This document shows positions 7,823 through 15,198 of a stretch of DNA of 30,297 nt, in pieces. Positions within the stretch are counted from its first letter, which is position 1, and each line of letters begins with the position of its first letter. The notes under the pieces are model-generated. The model did not search any database and had not been told where the DNA came from. It was given only the letters and a program-made list of their open reading frames with translations. The stretch lies in contig JBBQAM010000050.1 of assembly GCA_038316335.1 (NCBI GenBank), forward strand, positions 1 through 30,297. Direction: 5' to 3'. The stretch is from JALHST01 sp038316335 (lineage in GTDB: Bacteria > Bacteroidota > Bacteroidia > Flavobacteriales > Flavobacteriaceae). A program made the translations under genes and the position numbers.

Positions 7823-8815
7823 ATGAAACAGCGATTTTTGCTTCTATTTTCTTTTTTGGCATTGGCATTTCAGTCGAATGCACAAGAAGGAATACCTGTA
7901 TATTTCGATTATTTGGCGGATAATTATTATTTAGTGTATCCCTCCATGGCCGGGATCGGTGAGGGAGGAAAAATCAGGGGTACCATACGTAAACAGTGGT
8001 TTGCCGTCAAGGAAGCACCGAACCTACAGACCTTGAATGCGAATTTCAGGTTAGGCGAAAGCAATAGTGGAGTAGGGGCAATTTTTTTTAATGACGCCAA
8101 CGGATATCATTCCCAGACCGGTATCAAACTTACGTATGCCCATCACCTTAAATTGGGTGGGGACATTCGTTATCTTAACCAACTTTCATTCGGACTCAGT
8201 GGCGGCGTATTACAAAGCAGCCTAGACGAAACCGAATTTAGGTCGGTAATACCGGATCCTATCATCACTGGCGGAAAGAATAGCGTAGGATATTTTAATG
8301 TTGATTTCGGGATGTCGTATAGTCTAATGGAATTTTATGCCCATTTTGCCGTGCTAAATGCCTTGGGTAGTGGTCGAGATCTATATTCTGCCATAGAATT
8401 CGATAATTTAAGAAGATACTTATTCTCCGCGGGGTATGTATTCGGAAGAAATGAGTGGCAATATGAACCCTCATTCTTACTGCAGGTAACCGAATTTACC
8501 CAGGAAAAGACGTTGGATATCAATGGGAAAGTCTATAAAGACGTTGATTTTGGTAGAATTTGGGGCGGTATATCGTATCGAAGAAGCTTCGATGGGGCTC
8601 AATTTCAATCGAATGGTACCTTGAGCGACCAAAGCCTCCAATTGATTACCCCGATTATTGGCGCCAACTTCAAAAATTTTATGGTCTCCTATAATTATTC
8701 GTATCAAATGGGCGATATACGATTTGACAATGGTGGTTTCCATCAGATTACCGTGGGATACGATTTTGGCCAGACAGAGAGAAAGTACGATTGTTATTGC
8801 CCGGCAGCCCAGTAG
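7823..8815 (+). CDS. PorP/SprF family outer-membrane protein (orphan)
   Basis: This is a predicted outer-membrane beta-barrel of the PorP/SprF family, 330 aa, whose members help T9SS cargo reach or stay on the cell surface. The signal peptide (MKQRFLLLFSFLALAFQSNA) supports the ATG at 7823; the open frame runs upstream into the Nfu gene on the other strand and is not part of the protein. Family features are the early PVYFDYLADNYYLVYPSMAG segment, alternating aromatic strands through the body, and a C-terminal strand near FHQITVGYDFG. The last residues are unusual: YDCYC with two cysteines spaced by one. Unlike the paralogue at 18834, no adhesin gene is next to it. A near-match to the -7 box (TA, three bases, TTTG) abuts the start codon. 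Confidence 0.85.
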   Translation: MKQRFLLLFSFLALAFQSNAQEGIPVYFDYLADNYYLVYPSMAGIGEGGKIRGTIRKQWFAVKEAPNLQTLNANFRLGESNSGVGAIFFNDANGYHSQTGIKLTYAHHLKLGGDIRYLNQLSFGLSGGVLQSSLDETEFRSVIPDPIITGGKNSVGYFNVDFGMSYSLMEFYAHFAVLNALGSGRDLYSAIEFDNLRRYLFSAGYVFGRNEWQYEPSFLLQVTEFTQEKTLDINGKVYKDVDFGRIWGGISYRRSFDGAQFQSNGTLSDQSLQLITPIIGANFKNFMVSYNYSYQMGDIRFDNGGFHQITVGYDFGQTERKYDCYCPAAQ

Positions 8816-8845
8816 GGCTTTCATAAAGTCGCACCCTTACCATAA

Positions 8846-8874
8846 AAGTCCCCTCCCTTGTGGGGAGAGGACTT
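8846..8874. repeat. Inverted repeat between convergent genes
   Basis: The arms AAGTCC and GGACTT enclose CTCCC and GGGAG around a 5-base loop, giving 11 paired positions of 12. It lies 30 bases after the PorP-like stop codon and 11 bases before the stop codon of the convergent vWA gene. It has no long T-run. It could be a bidirectional termination hairpin or a copy of a dispersed palindromic element. Confidence 0.6.
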
Positions 8875-8885
8875 CCCAGATTTGC

Positions 8886-10064
8886 TTATTCCCAAGTATA
8901 ATTTTTCTTGGCGGCCTGTTTTTGGATCGCTTCCAACATGGCATTTTCCAATTCTCCTTTCGAATTGTCTTGTTGCTGCTGTGCTACATAGGTTTCACGT
9001 TTTTTGTTCAAGTCCTGAATTTCTTTCTGAATCTCGCTGCGTTCCGATTTTTTGGCTTCGATATAGGTTTGGATTTCGGGGAGTGATTTTCCTTTGAGTT
9101 CTTTGGGGAGCGCATTCTTATCAAGTTTTGCGAAGTCGAAATCCTTGTTTTCGGAGGCATCGACCAAGTCCCACTCGGCGTTTTTATACATCCGCGAGCT
9201 TTTACTGACTGCCCGCTTCACCACGACGACTTCTTCCAAGGCTGCCGCATTTGAATCCTGTTCGGCCTGTAAGGCTTTTTTGGAGGCACCCTGGCTACCA
9301 TAGGAAATATAGGTGCCATTTAGTTTCGCGTTCAGTTGAATGATTACGTCATCATAGGGCGTCGATACGTATACCACTTCGCGAATGTGGTCGATGGCCA
9401 TGTATTCGCCTCCGGTCAAGATGGCCCCATTTTTCCACTCCGTATTGACGCCTTCCTGATAGGTTCCACAAAAAATCGTATTGACGATAATATCGTGCTC
9501 CTTGGCATCGATGACAGCATCCCTGTAATTGAGTTTTCCTTGGGTAAATGGTTCATTGCCGGCAATAAAGATCATTTTAAGATGGTCTTGGTTCGTGCCC
9601 CAATCCAATTGTTTTAACGAAGTGCGTATGACCTCCCCACAGTATTCTTCGCCTCCGTTCGTGGTGAGGGAGAATAGTTTTTCTGAAATTTCATCCAGGT
9701 CGCTACTAAAATTCAATACCTGCTGTATATATCCTTCCTTTTCGGATAGATAGTCATTGCCATACTGATAAAGTGCGATTTCTAATTTTGGTCGTGTATC
9801 GTTGCCGCATTTTGCATGTGTAAATTTATTCACGACATCCCACAATTGTGCCTTGGCCTGGTTGATCAGGCCGTCCATACTGTTACTGGTGTCGAGTAAT
9901 AATGCAATTTTGACGGTATTGTTCGCAGGTTTTTCTTTTCCATCTAGCTGTACTGCTTGGGCTATAAGGGGCTGAGGCCTCTCGGTCTTTAACTCGCAAC
10001 CAAAGGCCGTTGAAAGGGAAAGTGTCATCATACCGATTCCGAGGAAATGTTGTATTTTTTTCAT
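8886..10064 (-). CDS. Exported von Willebrand factor A domain protein
   Basis: This 392-aa protein has an N-terminal signal sequence (about 20 hydrophobic residues after MKKIQ) with a cysteine at residue 23 in an FGC context; it may be a lipoprotein, but the lipobox is not canonical. The vWA domain runs from about residue 50 to 250 and has an intact MIDAS start, D58-T-S60-N-S62, so metal-dependent ligand binding is plausible. Four cysteines inside the domain (near residues 86, 142 and 198) could form disulfides in the periplasm. After about 260 a charged region leads into a predicted coiled coil of Lys, Glu and Gln (about 330-385). The ligand is unknown. The gene stands alone, divergent from the sensor kinase and convergent with the PorP-like gene. 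Confidence 0.85.
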   Translation of the reverse strand: MKKIQHFLGIGMMTLSLSTAFGCELKTERPQPLIAQAVQLDGKEKPANNTVKIALLLDTSNSMDGLINQAKAQLWDVVNKFTHAKCGNDTRPKLEIALYQYGNDYLSEKEGYIQQVLNFSSDLDEISEKLFSLTTNGGEEYCGEVIRTSLKQLDWGTNQDHLKMIFIAGNEPFTQGKLNYRDAVIDAKEHDIIVNTIFCGTYQEGVNTEWKNGAILTGGEYMAIDHIREVVYVSTPYDDVIIQLNAKLNGTYISYGSQGASKKALQAEQDSNAAALEEVVVVKRAVSKSSRMYKNAEWDLVDASENKDFDFAKLDKNALPKELKGKSLPEIQTYIEAKKSERSEIQKEIQDLNKKRETYVAQQQQDNSKGELENAMLEAIQKQAAKKNYTWE

Positions 10065-10226
10065 AATGAGTTGTTTTTATTTTACTATTTACGATTCATA
10101 ATGCCGTAAAATTGTGGTAAAGTAATTTTATAAAAAACAGGGAATGAGCGAGTGGCCACTTTGATCGAGTCAACGTGACCAATGAGTTCGTAAAACCTTA
10201 GAATGACCGTTTTTAAAGACCTTTTT

Positions 10227-10263
10227 GGGGATTTCGATATTTTTTAATACCACAAAGATCCCC
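10227..10263. promoter_or_regulatory. Inverted repeat upstream of the sensor kinase gene
   Basis: The arms GGGGAT and ATCCCC are separated by 25 AT-rich bases and end 26 bases before the kinase ATG. The spacing would suit a dimeric regulator or a leader hairpin. A near-match to the -7 box, TAAGTTTA, follows at about 10265. No function is demonstrated; the arms are only 6 bp long and could be chance. Confidence 0.3.
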
Positions 10264-10289
10264 TAAGTTTACAGTGTTAAAATCAAGGA

Positions 10290-12497
10290 ATGCGCAGAAC
10301 AGGAACCATTTTTATGCTGCTTTTAATAGCAAGTTGTACCGTATTTTCCCAGCAAGCAACAACTGGTGCCAAAGTGCAGGTCAAAGGAACCGTCAAAAGT
10401 ATGGAGACCAGGTCCCCAATTGCAGGCGTAGCTGTCTCAACCGATAGTGGTGCATTTACAAAGACCAATGCTTTGGGAGAATTTAAGATTACCGCCTACG
10501 TTGGAGACCAATTGACTTTTCAGAGTCCTGACTTTGACACGGTACGATATCAGATTAAAAACGGGGAAGATGTCGACGTTTTGGTGCAGGGTTATGTAAG
10601 TAGCCAAAGCAAGGGCGCTAGAAATGAACTATCAACAAATGAAGCATCGCTTCATAAGGCCTATTTAGATTCAGCGACCTACTATAAGCGCAACAATATT
10701 GAGAAAAGTATCGATTTTATTACCCAATCGATCTCACAGCTTGGCAATCGAGCCGACAAAAAACAATTGGCCGAATCTTTATCGGCCTTGGGTGAAGTAT
10801 ACCAATACCATAGACAATATGACCTGGCCATCACCAACTACTTAGACGCGCTAGCCGCTCATAAAACAACACGCACCACGCTAATGCTAGGGGAGGTTTA
10901 CCTGCTTAACAAGGCGTTTCAGAAAGCGGAGGCAACCCTGTTGCCCCTTTTGGAAATTAAAAACATGGTGCCTTTTCAAAGGGTGCAACTTTTCGAATAC
11001 CTAGGCGATGTGTATGCTGGGACCGGTCAGGTAGACAAGGCCATTGCCTATTATGAGGAAGGCTTAAAAATAGCAAGTAAGAACCAGATAACCCCAAAAA
11101 TGACCGATTTGAATTCGAAGATCGGGGATGTCTATGCAAAAGGCGATCGTTTACAGGAGGCCGAGGCCTATTATGGGAATTCCCTTGAATTGGCCAATGC
11201 GCAGACACCACAACGGGCAGTGCAGGAAAAGGAAAAAGTCGCCGATTTTTACAACCAAAAAAATGCCTTTGGTGAAGAAATCAAAATGCGGAAGAAGAGC
11301 TTGGATGAATTAAAAAGTCTTTCCAAATCAGTGCCTGAAATTGAAAATGCACCTCAAAATACCGATTCGATCACCGCACAGCGCATTAATTATAAAATCG
11401 CGAATGCCTTTATCGCCCAGGATAAATATGATCAGGCAATACCCTATTTACAGCAGAGCATCAAGGAAGCCGATACGGAAGACGATCTTCTTGTTCAAAA
11501 AGATGCTACCCGAAAATTATCGGAAGTCTATAAATATAAGGGAGACTATACAAAAGCTCTTGAAACCTATCAGAAGTATGTGGCCGTGGTCGATACCTTA
11601 TATGTGCGCAAGGAGCAGGAAATTTCACGGGCCGCCCGATTCAATCGTGAAATGGCCGTAAAACAAAGTCGCATTTCAGGCCTTGAACAGGAACGGGAAC
11701 TCTCACAGAGCAAATATGACCTAGCACTTGCCGAACAAAAATTGGTGCAAGAAAGCAATCGAAGACAAAAATGGCTTATCTATTCGCTACTTTTTGGTAT
11801 GATCTTATTGGGGGTTGCGGCCTTTTTTTTCTATCGCAGCAACCAACAACAAAAATTGGCGAACAATTTATTGGCCCTAAAATCGCTGCGGTCCCAAATG
11901 AATCCGCATTTTATTTTCAATGCCTTGAACTCGGTCAATACGTATATCGCTAAAAATGATGAGCGTAGCGCGAACCGGTATTTGAGTGAATTCTCGACCT
12001 TGATGCGGGCTGTTTTGGAAAATTCGGAAGAAGATTTTATTCCATTGTCGCGCGAGTTGGAATTGTTGGAACTGTACACCAAATTAGAACATTCCCGCTT
12101 TGCCGAAAAGTTTGATTATGAGATAAAAGTAGCCGAAGACGTTGCTGTTGACGCCTTTCAAATTCCACCTATGCTGTTACAGCCCTATATTGAAAATGCG
12201 ATCTGGCACGGTTTGCGCTATAAGGAGCAGAAAGGATTCTTAAAGGTCGCTTTCAATAAATTGGGCGATGATGTGATCGAAATCGTTATCAAGGACAATG
12301 GCATCGGCCGGAAAAAATCGGCCGAACTCAAAACAGAACATCAAATGAAACAGAAATCCAAGGCCATGGGGAACATCAAAAAGCGCATTGCCATATTGAA
12401 CCAAATGTATAAGAACAAGGTCGATGTGACGATTTCAGATCTTGAGATCGATGGTTCTGGAACCCAAGTGCATTTTATCTTAAAGAAACATATATGA
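10290..12497 (+). CDS. LytS-type sensor histidine kinase with periplasmic TPR sensor
   Basis: This 735-aa membrane kinase pairs with the LytTR regulator that overlaps it by 4 bp. In order it shows a signal peptide (cleavage near FSQ, residue 21), a carboxypeptidase-regulatory-like beta domain (about 27-95, with the pattern GVAVSTDSGAFTKTNALGEF), and a long TPR array (about 110-440) with several A-x-x-Y-Y repeats. A short coiled coil precedes the single transmembrane helix (about 495-517). The cytosolic part is a His_kinase domain (PF06580 type) with QMNPHFIFNALNS, phospho-acceptor H540. The HATPase part has an N-box with N636 (PYIENAIWHG) and a G-box DNGIG at 669-673. The TPR region is probably periplasmic because the signal peptide precedes it. 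The stimulus is unknown. Confidence 0.93.
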   Translation: MRRTGTIFMLLLIASCTVFSQQATTGAKVQVKGTVKSMETRSPIAGVAVSTDSGAFTKTNALGEFKITAYVGDQLTFQSPDFDTVRYQIKNGEDVDVLVQGYVSSQSKGARNELSTNEASLHKAYLDSATYYKRNNIEKSIDFITQSISQLGNRADKKQLAESLSALGEVYQYHRQYDLAITNYLDALAAHKTTRTTLMLGEVYLLNKAFQKAEATLLPLLEIKNMVPFQRVQLFEYLGDVYAGTGQVDKAIAYYEEGLKIASKNQITPKMTDLNSKIGDVYAKGDRLQEAEAYYGNSLELANAQTPQRAVQEKEKVADFYNQKNAFGEEIKMRKKSLDELKSLSKSVPEIENAPQNTDSITAQRINYKIANAFIAQDKYDQAIPYLQQSIKEADTEDDLLVQKDATRKLSEVYKYKGDYTKALETYQKYVAVVDTLYVRKEQEISRAARFNREMAVKQSRISGLEQERELSQSKYDLALAEQKLVQESNRRQKWLIYSLLFGMILLGVAAFFFYRSNQQQKLANNLLALKSLRSQMNPHFIFNALNSVNTYIAKNDERSANRYLSEFSTLMRAVLENSEEDFIPLSRELELLELYTKLEHSRFAEKFDYEIKVAEDVAVDAFQIPPMLLQPYIENAIWHGLRYKEQKGFLKVAFNKLGDDVIEIVIKDNGIGRKKSAELKTEHQMKQKSKAMGNIKKRIAILNQMYKNKVDVTISDLEIDGSGTQVHFILKKHI

Positions 12498-13222
12498 AAC
12501 TAGCCGCCATTATTATCGAGGACGAGGCGACCAGTCGGGAGATACTGCGGGGGTACCTACTAAAATATTGCCCCCAGGTCAAGATGATCGGAGAAGCTGC
12601 GACCATCAAAGAAGGCTTGCAACTCATTGAAAACCATGAGCTCGACCTTGTTTTTTTGGATGTCGAAATGCCATACGGGAACGCATTTGACCTACTAGAA
12701 CAGGTACCCGATCGCACCTTCGAAACCGTATTCGTAACGGCCTTTGATCACTACGCCCTCGACGCCCTCAACAACCATGCGGCCTATTATTTAATGAAGC
12801 CCATTAGCATTGATGAATTGCAGAAAGCGGTCAAGTACGTCGCGGAAATCAAGGAAAAGGAAAACGCCTTGGAGGATACCGTTTTACAACCCAAACTAAA
12901 AAATGTTGGCGGCAAGATTACCTTGCCCCAACAAGATGGGTTCCAAGTATTGAATGTTGCTGACATAGTGTACTGTAAGGCCGATGACAACTATACCGAG
13001 ATCCACCTGACCAATAAAAAAATCCTGGTGAGTAAGACCCTAAAATATTTTGAAGATGCCTTGACCGAATTTCAGTTTGCACGAATTCATAAATCGTATT
13101 TGGTCAACGTAAACGAAATCGTAAAATACAAAAAAGGAAAAGGGGGCAGTGTCGTGGTCTCCAATGGGAAGGAATTGATGGTATCCCCTGCCAAGAAAAA
13201 GGATTTGTTATCGTATTTTTGA
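12494..13222 (+). CDS. LytTR family response regulator
   Basis: The 242-aa protein is the cognate regulator of the kinase upstream, joined to it by an ATGA overlap that implies translational coupling. The receiver domain (1-120) has all key residues: acidic pair E9-D10, phospho-acceptor D56 (VFLDVEMP), T82 and K102 (MKP). A linker rich in Lys and Glu leads to a LytTR DNA-binding domain (about 138-240) with VADIVYCKADDNYTEIHL, the KTLKYFED segment and the FARIHKSYLVNV motif. LytTR regulators usually bind paired short direct repeats near promoters. No target is evident here, though autoregulation through the upstream region is possible. Confidence 0.95.
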   Translation: MKLAAIIIEDEATSREILRGYLLKYCPQVKMIGEAATIKEGLQLIENHELDLVFLDVEMPYGNAFDLLEQVPDRTFETVFVTAFDHYALDALNNHAAYYLMKPISIDELQKAVKYVAEIKEKENALEDTVLQPKLKNVGGKITLPQQDGFQVLNVADIVYCKADDNYTEIHLTNKKILVSKTLKYFEDALTEFQFARIHKSYLVNVNEIVKYKKGKGGSVVVSNGKELMVSPAKKKDLLSYF

Positions 13223-13286
13223 AAGTGCTTGGGGGTTCAAAAAGATAGTTTAAAACCACCGGCCCTAACCAATAACCCATAGCACC

Positions 13287-13796
13287 ATGCTTATAAAAAC
13301 AATAAACGGGAAAACGCCCCAAATGGGCAAGGATTGCTACATCGCGGAAAATGCTACCATTGTTGGCGATGTCATCATGGGTGATTTCTGTAGCCTTTGG
13401 TTTAATGTAGTGCTGCGTGGCGATGTGCACTACATTCGCATGGGGAACAAAGTGAATGTACAGGACGGGGCCGTGATTCACTGTACCTATAAAAAATCGC
13501 CTACGAACATTGGGAATAATGTATCGATCGGCCATAACGCCATTGTACATGGCTGTACCATAAAAGACAATGTGCTCATCGGGATGGGCAGTATTATTAT
13601 GGATGATTGCGTGGTAGAGAGCAACAGTATCATTGCGGCCGGGGCCGTCGTTACCAAGGGGACCCTAGTACCTTCGGGCACTGTTTTTGCCGGGATGCCC
13701 GCGAAGAAGATACAGGATATCAGGCCCGAACTCAGTGCCGGGGAAATCGACAGGATCGCTGATGCCTATGTCATGTACGCCAGTTGGTTTAAGTAA
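13287..13796 (+). CDS. Gamma-carbonic-anhydrase-like hexapeptide-repeat protein
   Basis: The 169-aa protein folds as a left-handed parallel beta-helix made of hexapeptide repeats (IGNNVS, IGHNAIVHG, VLIGMGSIIM and others) with a C-terminal helix (about 148-166), as in gamma carbonic anhydrases and the YrdA/CaiE group. Three histidines match the zinc-ligand pattern: H65 (VIHCT), H83 and H88, the last two spaced by five as in the archaeal enzyme Cam. Carbonic anhydrase activity is therefore possible, but most bacterial YrdA-like proteins lack proven activity. It lies 64 bases after the response regulator on the same strand and may share its transcript by read-through, without an obvious functional link. 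Confidence 0.9.
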   Translation: MLIKTINGKTPQMGKDCYIAENATIVGDVIMGDFCSLWFNVVLRGDVHYIRMGNKVNVQDGAVIHCTYKKSPTNIGNNVSIGHNAIVHGCTIKDNVLIGMGSIIMDDCVVESNSIIAAGAVVTKGTLVPSGTVFAGMPAKKIQDIRPELSAGEIDRIADAYVMYASWFK

Positions 13797-13798
13797 AT

Positions 13799-13971
13799 AG
13801 TAGGCAGTGGGCAGTAAGCAGTGATCAGTGTATGTCCTCCGAAGCATTTCAGCCTTCGTAGCTGTGCTACTTTGGCGAAGGAGGCTAGCGAAGGAGGGGG
13901 CAGTGAGCAGTAAGCAGTTGGCAGTTGGCAGTAAGCAGCAGGCAGTGGGCAGTAGGCAGTAGGCAGTATTC
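13799..13971. repeat. Two blocks of a 7-bp tandem repeat (AGTnnGC)
   Basis: The first block (13799-13829) has four heptamers and a partial fifth. The second block (13902-13971) has ten. Units include AGTAGGC (three), AGTAAGC (three), AGTGGGC (two) and AGTTGGC (two), with single AGTGAGC, AGCAGGC, AGTATTC and AGTGATC. The phase is uninterrupted within each block. The two blocks are separated by a hairpin element of about 70 bases. The array begins 3 bases after the stop codon of the carbonic-anhydrase-like gene. Because the unit is 7 bp, reading either strand gives a repetitive peptide, but there is no sign of translation. Confidence 0.9.
13853..13881. repeat. Hairpin element inserted between heptamer blocks
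   Basis: The arms CCTTCG and CGAAGG enclose GTAGC and GCTAC around a 3-base loop, with an unpaired TTTGG bulge on the right side. A second GCGAAGGAGG copy follows at 13888-13897, and a partial CCTCCGAAGC precedes it at 13836. The whole 13830-13901 segment interrupts an otherwise continuous heptamer array, as an inserted mobile palindrome would. From memory, similar CCTTCGTAGC palindromes recur in Bacteroidota genomes, but I could not search. Confidence 0.65.
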
Positions 13972-13987
13972 GGTTGGTAGTGTCGTC

Positions 13988-14026
13988 ATCACGAGGAGTA
14001 TAAGCGACGCGGTGATCTTTTTTTTT
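13988..14026 (+). repeat. REP-like palindrome with T-run
   Basis: ATCAC (13988) pairs with GTGAT (14012-14016), with a GAGGAG...GCGACGCG interior, and nine T residues follow at 14018-14026. It resembles the CGAGGAGCGAAGCGACGCGG class of dispersed palindromes seen in many bacterial genomes (from memory). The T-run would also allow it to act as a terminator for transcription coming from the carbonic-anhydrase-like gene. Confidence 0.55.
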
Positions 14027-14121
14027 GGCGCGAATTTAGGGGATTGTTTTCCTCGACCGCTATAGCTATCGAGAAAGGGCCGATTCACACCCATAAAACT
14101 CAGGAACCTTACAGGAAATCC

Positions 14122-14153
14122 TTATTTTTGCGAATCTTTATTTTTGCGAATCT
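14122..14153 (+). promoter_or_regulatory. Tandemly duplicated promoter-like unit upstream of fabD
   Basis: Two perfect copies of the 16-base unit TTATTTTTGCGAATCT lie head to tail (14122-14137 and 14138-14153), and a third copy begins (TTA). Each copy carries TATTTTTG, a full match to the Bacteroidota -7 consensus TAnnTTTG (14123-14130 and 14139-14146). The second ends 21 bases before the fabD ATG. Neither has a clear TTG -33 element, so which one is used cannot be decided. Confidence 0.5.
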
Positions 14154-14167
14154 TTAAACAGCTTGAA

Positions 14168-15046
14168 ATGAAAGCATACGTATTTCCGGGGCAAGGGGCT
14201 CAATTTGTGGGTATGGGACTTGATCTTTACGAAAAGATTCCATTGGCACAAGAACTTTTCGATACCGCTAACGAAATTCTTGAATTCAATATTACCGATG
14301 TCATGTTCGAAGGAACCCCCGAAGCACTAAAGGAGACCAGGGTAACCCAACCGGCTATCTTTTTGCATTCGGTCATTCTAGGGAAGGTAATGCCACAATT
14401 TAAACCCGATATGGTCGCAGGCCATTCCTTGGGAGAGTTTTCGGCCCTGGTGGCCAATGGGGTGCTGAATTTCGAAGACGGACTCCGATTGGTCTATAAG
14501 CGGGCGCTGGCCATGCAGAAGGCCTGCGAAATGCAACCGAGTACCATGGCGGCCGTTTTAGGATTGGAAGACAGTATCGTTGAACGAATTTGTCAGGAAA
14601 CCCCTGGTGTGGTGGTGGCTGCCAATTATAATTGTCCTGGCCAATTGGTCATTTCAGGAGAGGTCGAAGCTGTGAACCTTGCCTGCGCCGCTTTAAAGGA
14701 GGCCGGGGCAAGAAGGGCCTTAGTGTTGCCCGTCGGGGGGGCTTTCCATTCCCAGCTTATGGAACCGGCCCGGCAAGAGCTGGCGGCCGCTATTGAAAGT
14801 ACGGTCTTGAACGAACCGACCTGCCCCATTTATCAGAACGTAACGGCAAATGCCGTAACCCGTGCCGACGAAATTAAACGCAATTTGATCTCCCAGCTGA
14901 CCGCTCCGGTACGTTGGACGCAAAGCGTTCAAAACATGGTCAAGGACGGGGCCACCGAATTTATAGAGGTAGGACCCGGAGCCGTTTTGCAGGGGCTGGT
15001 CAAAAAGATCGCCCCCGAAATGCAGACAGCTTCCGCTGTTGTTTAA
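14168..15046 (+). CDS. fabD: Malonyl-CoA:ACP transacylase FabD
   Basis: FabD moves malonyl from CoA to acyl carrier protein, supplying the extender unit for type II fatty acid synthesis in the cytosol. The product has 292 aa, close to the normal 300-310. It starts with YVFPGQGAQFVGMG (the oxyanion-region motif), has the nucleophile S87 in GHSLGE, R112 in a YKRALAMQ helix for the malonyl carboxylate, and H194 in GGAFHSQLM. The tail motif EVGPGAVLQGLVKKI is also typical. I chose the ATG at 14168; a TTG eight codons earlier is in frame but falls inside the duplicated promoter unit. It stands alone, with no other fab genes near it, which is common in Flavobacteriia. Confidence 0.96.
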   Translation: MKAYVFPGQGAQFVGMGLDLYEKIPLAQELFDTANEILEFNITDVMFEGTPEALKETRVTQPAIFLHSVILGKVMPQFKPDMVAGHSLGEFSALVANGVLNFEDGLRLVYKRALAMQKACEMQPSTMAAVLGLEDSIVERICQETPGVVVAANYNCPGQLVISGEVEAVNLACAALKEAGARRALVLPVGGAFHSQLMEPARQELAAAIESTVLNEPTCPIYQNVTANAVTRADEIKRNLISQLTAPVRWTQSVQNMVKDGATEFIEVGPGAVLQGLVKKIAPEMQTASAVV

Positions 15047-15116
15047 TCCTAATATCGGTTAATTTACCCGAAAAATGTGCTTGTTAAGCTTTATTTTGGC
15101 CCCATATGCCCGTTTT

Positions 15117-15149
15117 TTTGTAATATTGATATCCTGAATTTTATCTTTG
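15117..15149 (+). promoter_or_regulatory. Candidate promoter of the adhesin/SprF/PorE operon
   Basis: TATCTTTG at 15142-15149 matches the -7 consensus TAnnTTTG. TTTG at 15117-15120 lies 21 bases upstream, a suitable distance for the -33 element of Bacteroidota sigma factors. The start codon follows 49 bases after the -7 box, leaving a leader of about 40 bases. This is the only two-element match I found in the window. Confidence 0.6.
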
Positions 15150-15198
15150 GGACCACCAACCTTTGCATGAATTTTCTTAGAAATTCAAAGGAAAAGCT

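Noticed and set aside
8658..9086. 142-aa plus-strand ORF crossing the PorP-like and vWA gene ends
   Set aside because: It runs out of frame through the end of one gene, the palindrome, and antisense to the other, with no recognisable product.
13902..13971. Possible CRISPR array
   Set aside because: Units are 7 bases with no spacers. A CRISPR repeat is about 23-47 bases with unique spacers. No cas genes are present.
13885..14094. Minus-strand ORF encoding a repetitive LLPTAYCLLPTAHC-type peptide
   Set aside because: It is a translation of the 7-bp tandem repeat. A 7-bp unit is read in a rotating frame and gives a periodic peptide on any open frame. There is no start context, homologue or domain.
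14144..14167. TTG start giving fabD eight extra residues
   Set aside because: It falls inside the duplicated promoter unit, and the conserved YVFPGQGAQ starts immediately after the ATG at 14168.
15047..15116. Terminator for fabD around the GCTTGTTAAGC hairpin
   Set aside because: The stem has only 4 bp and the following T-rich stretch is interrupted, so it is not supported over chance.
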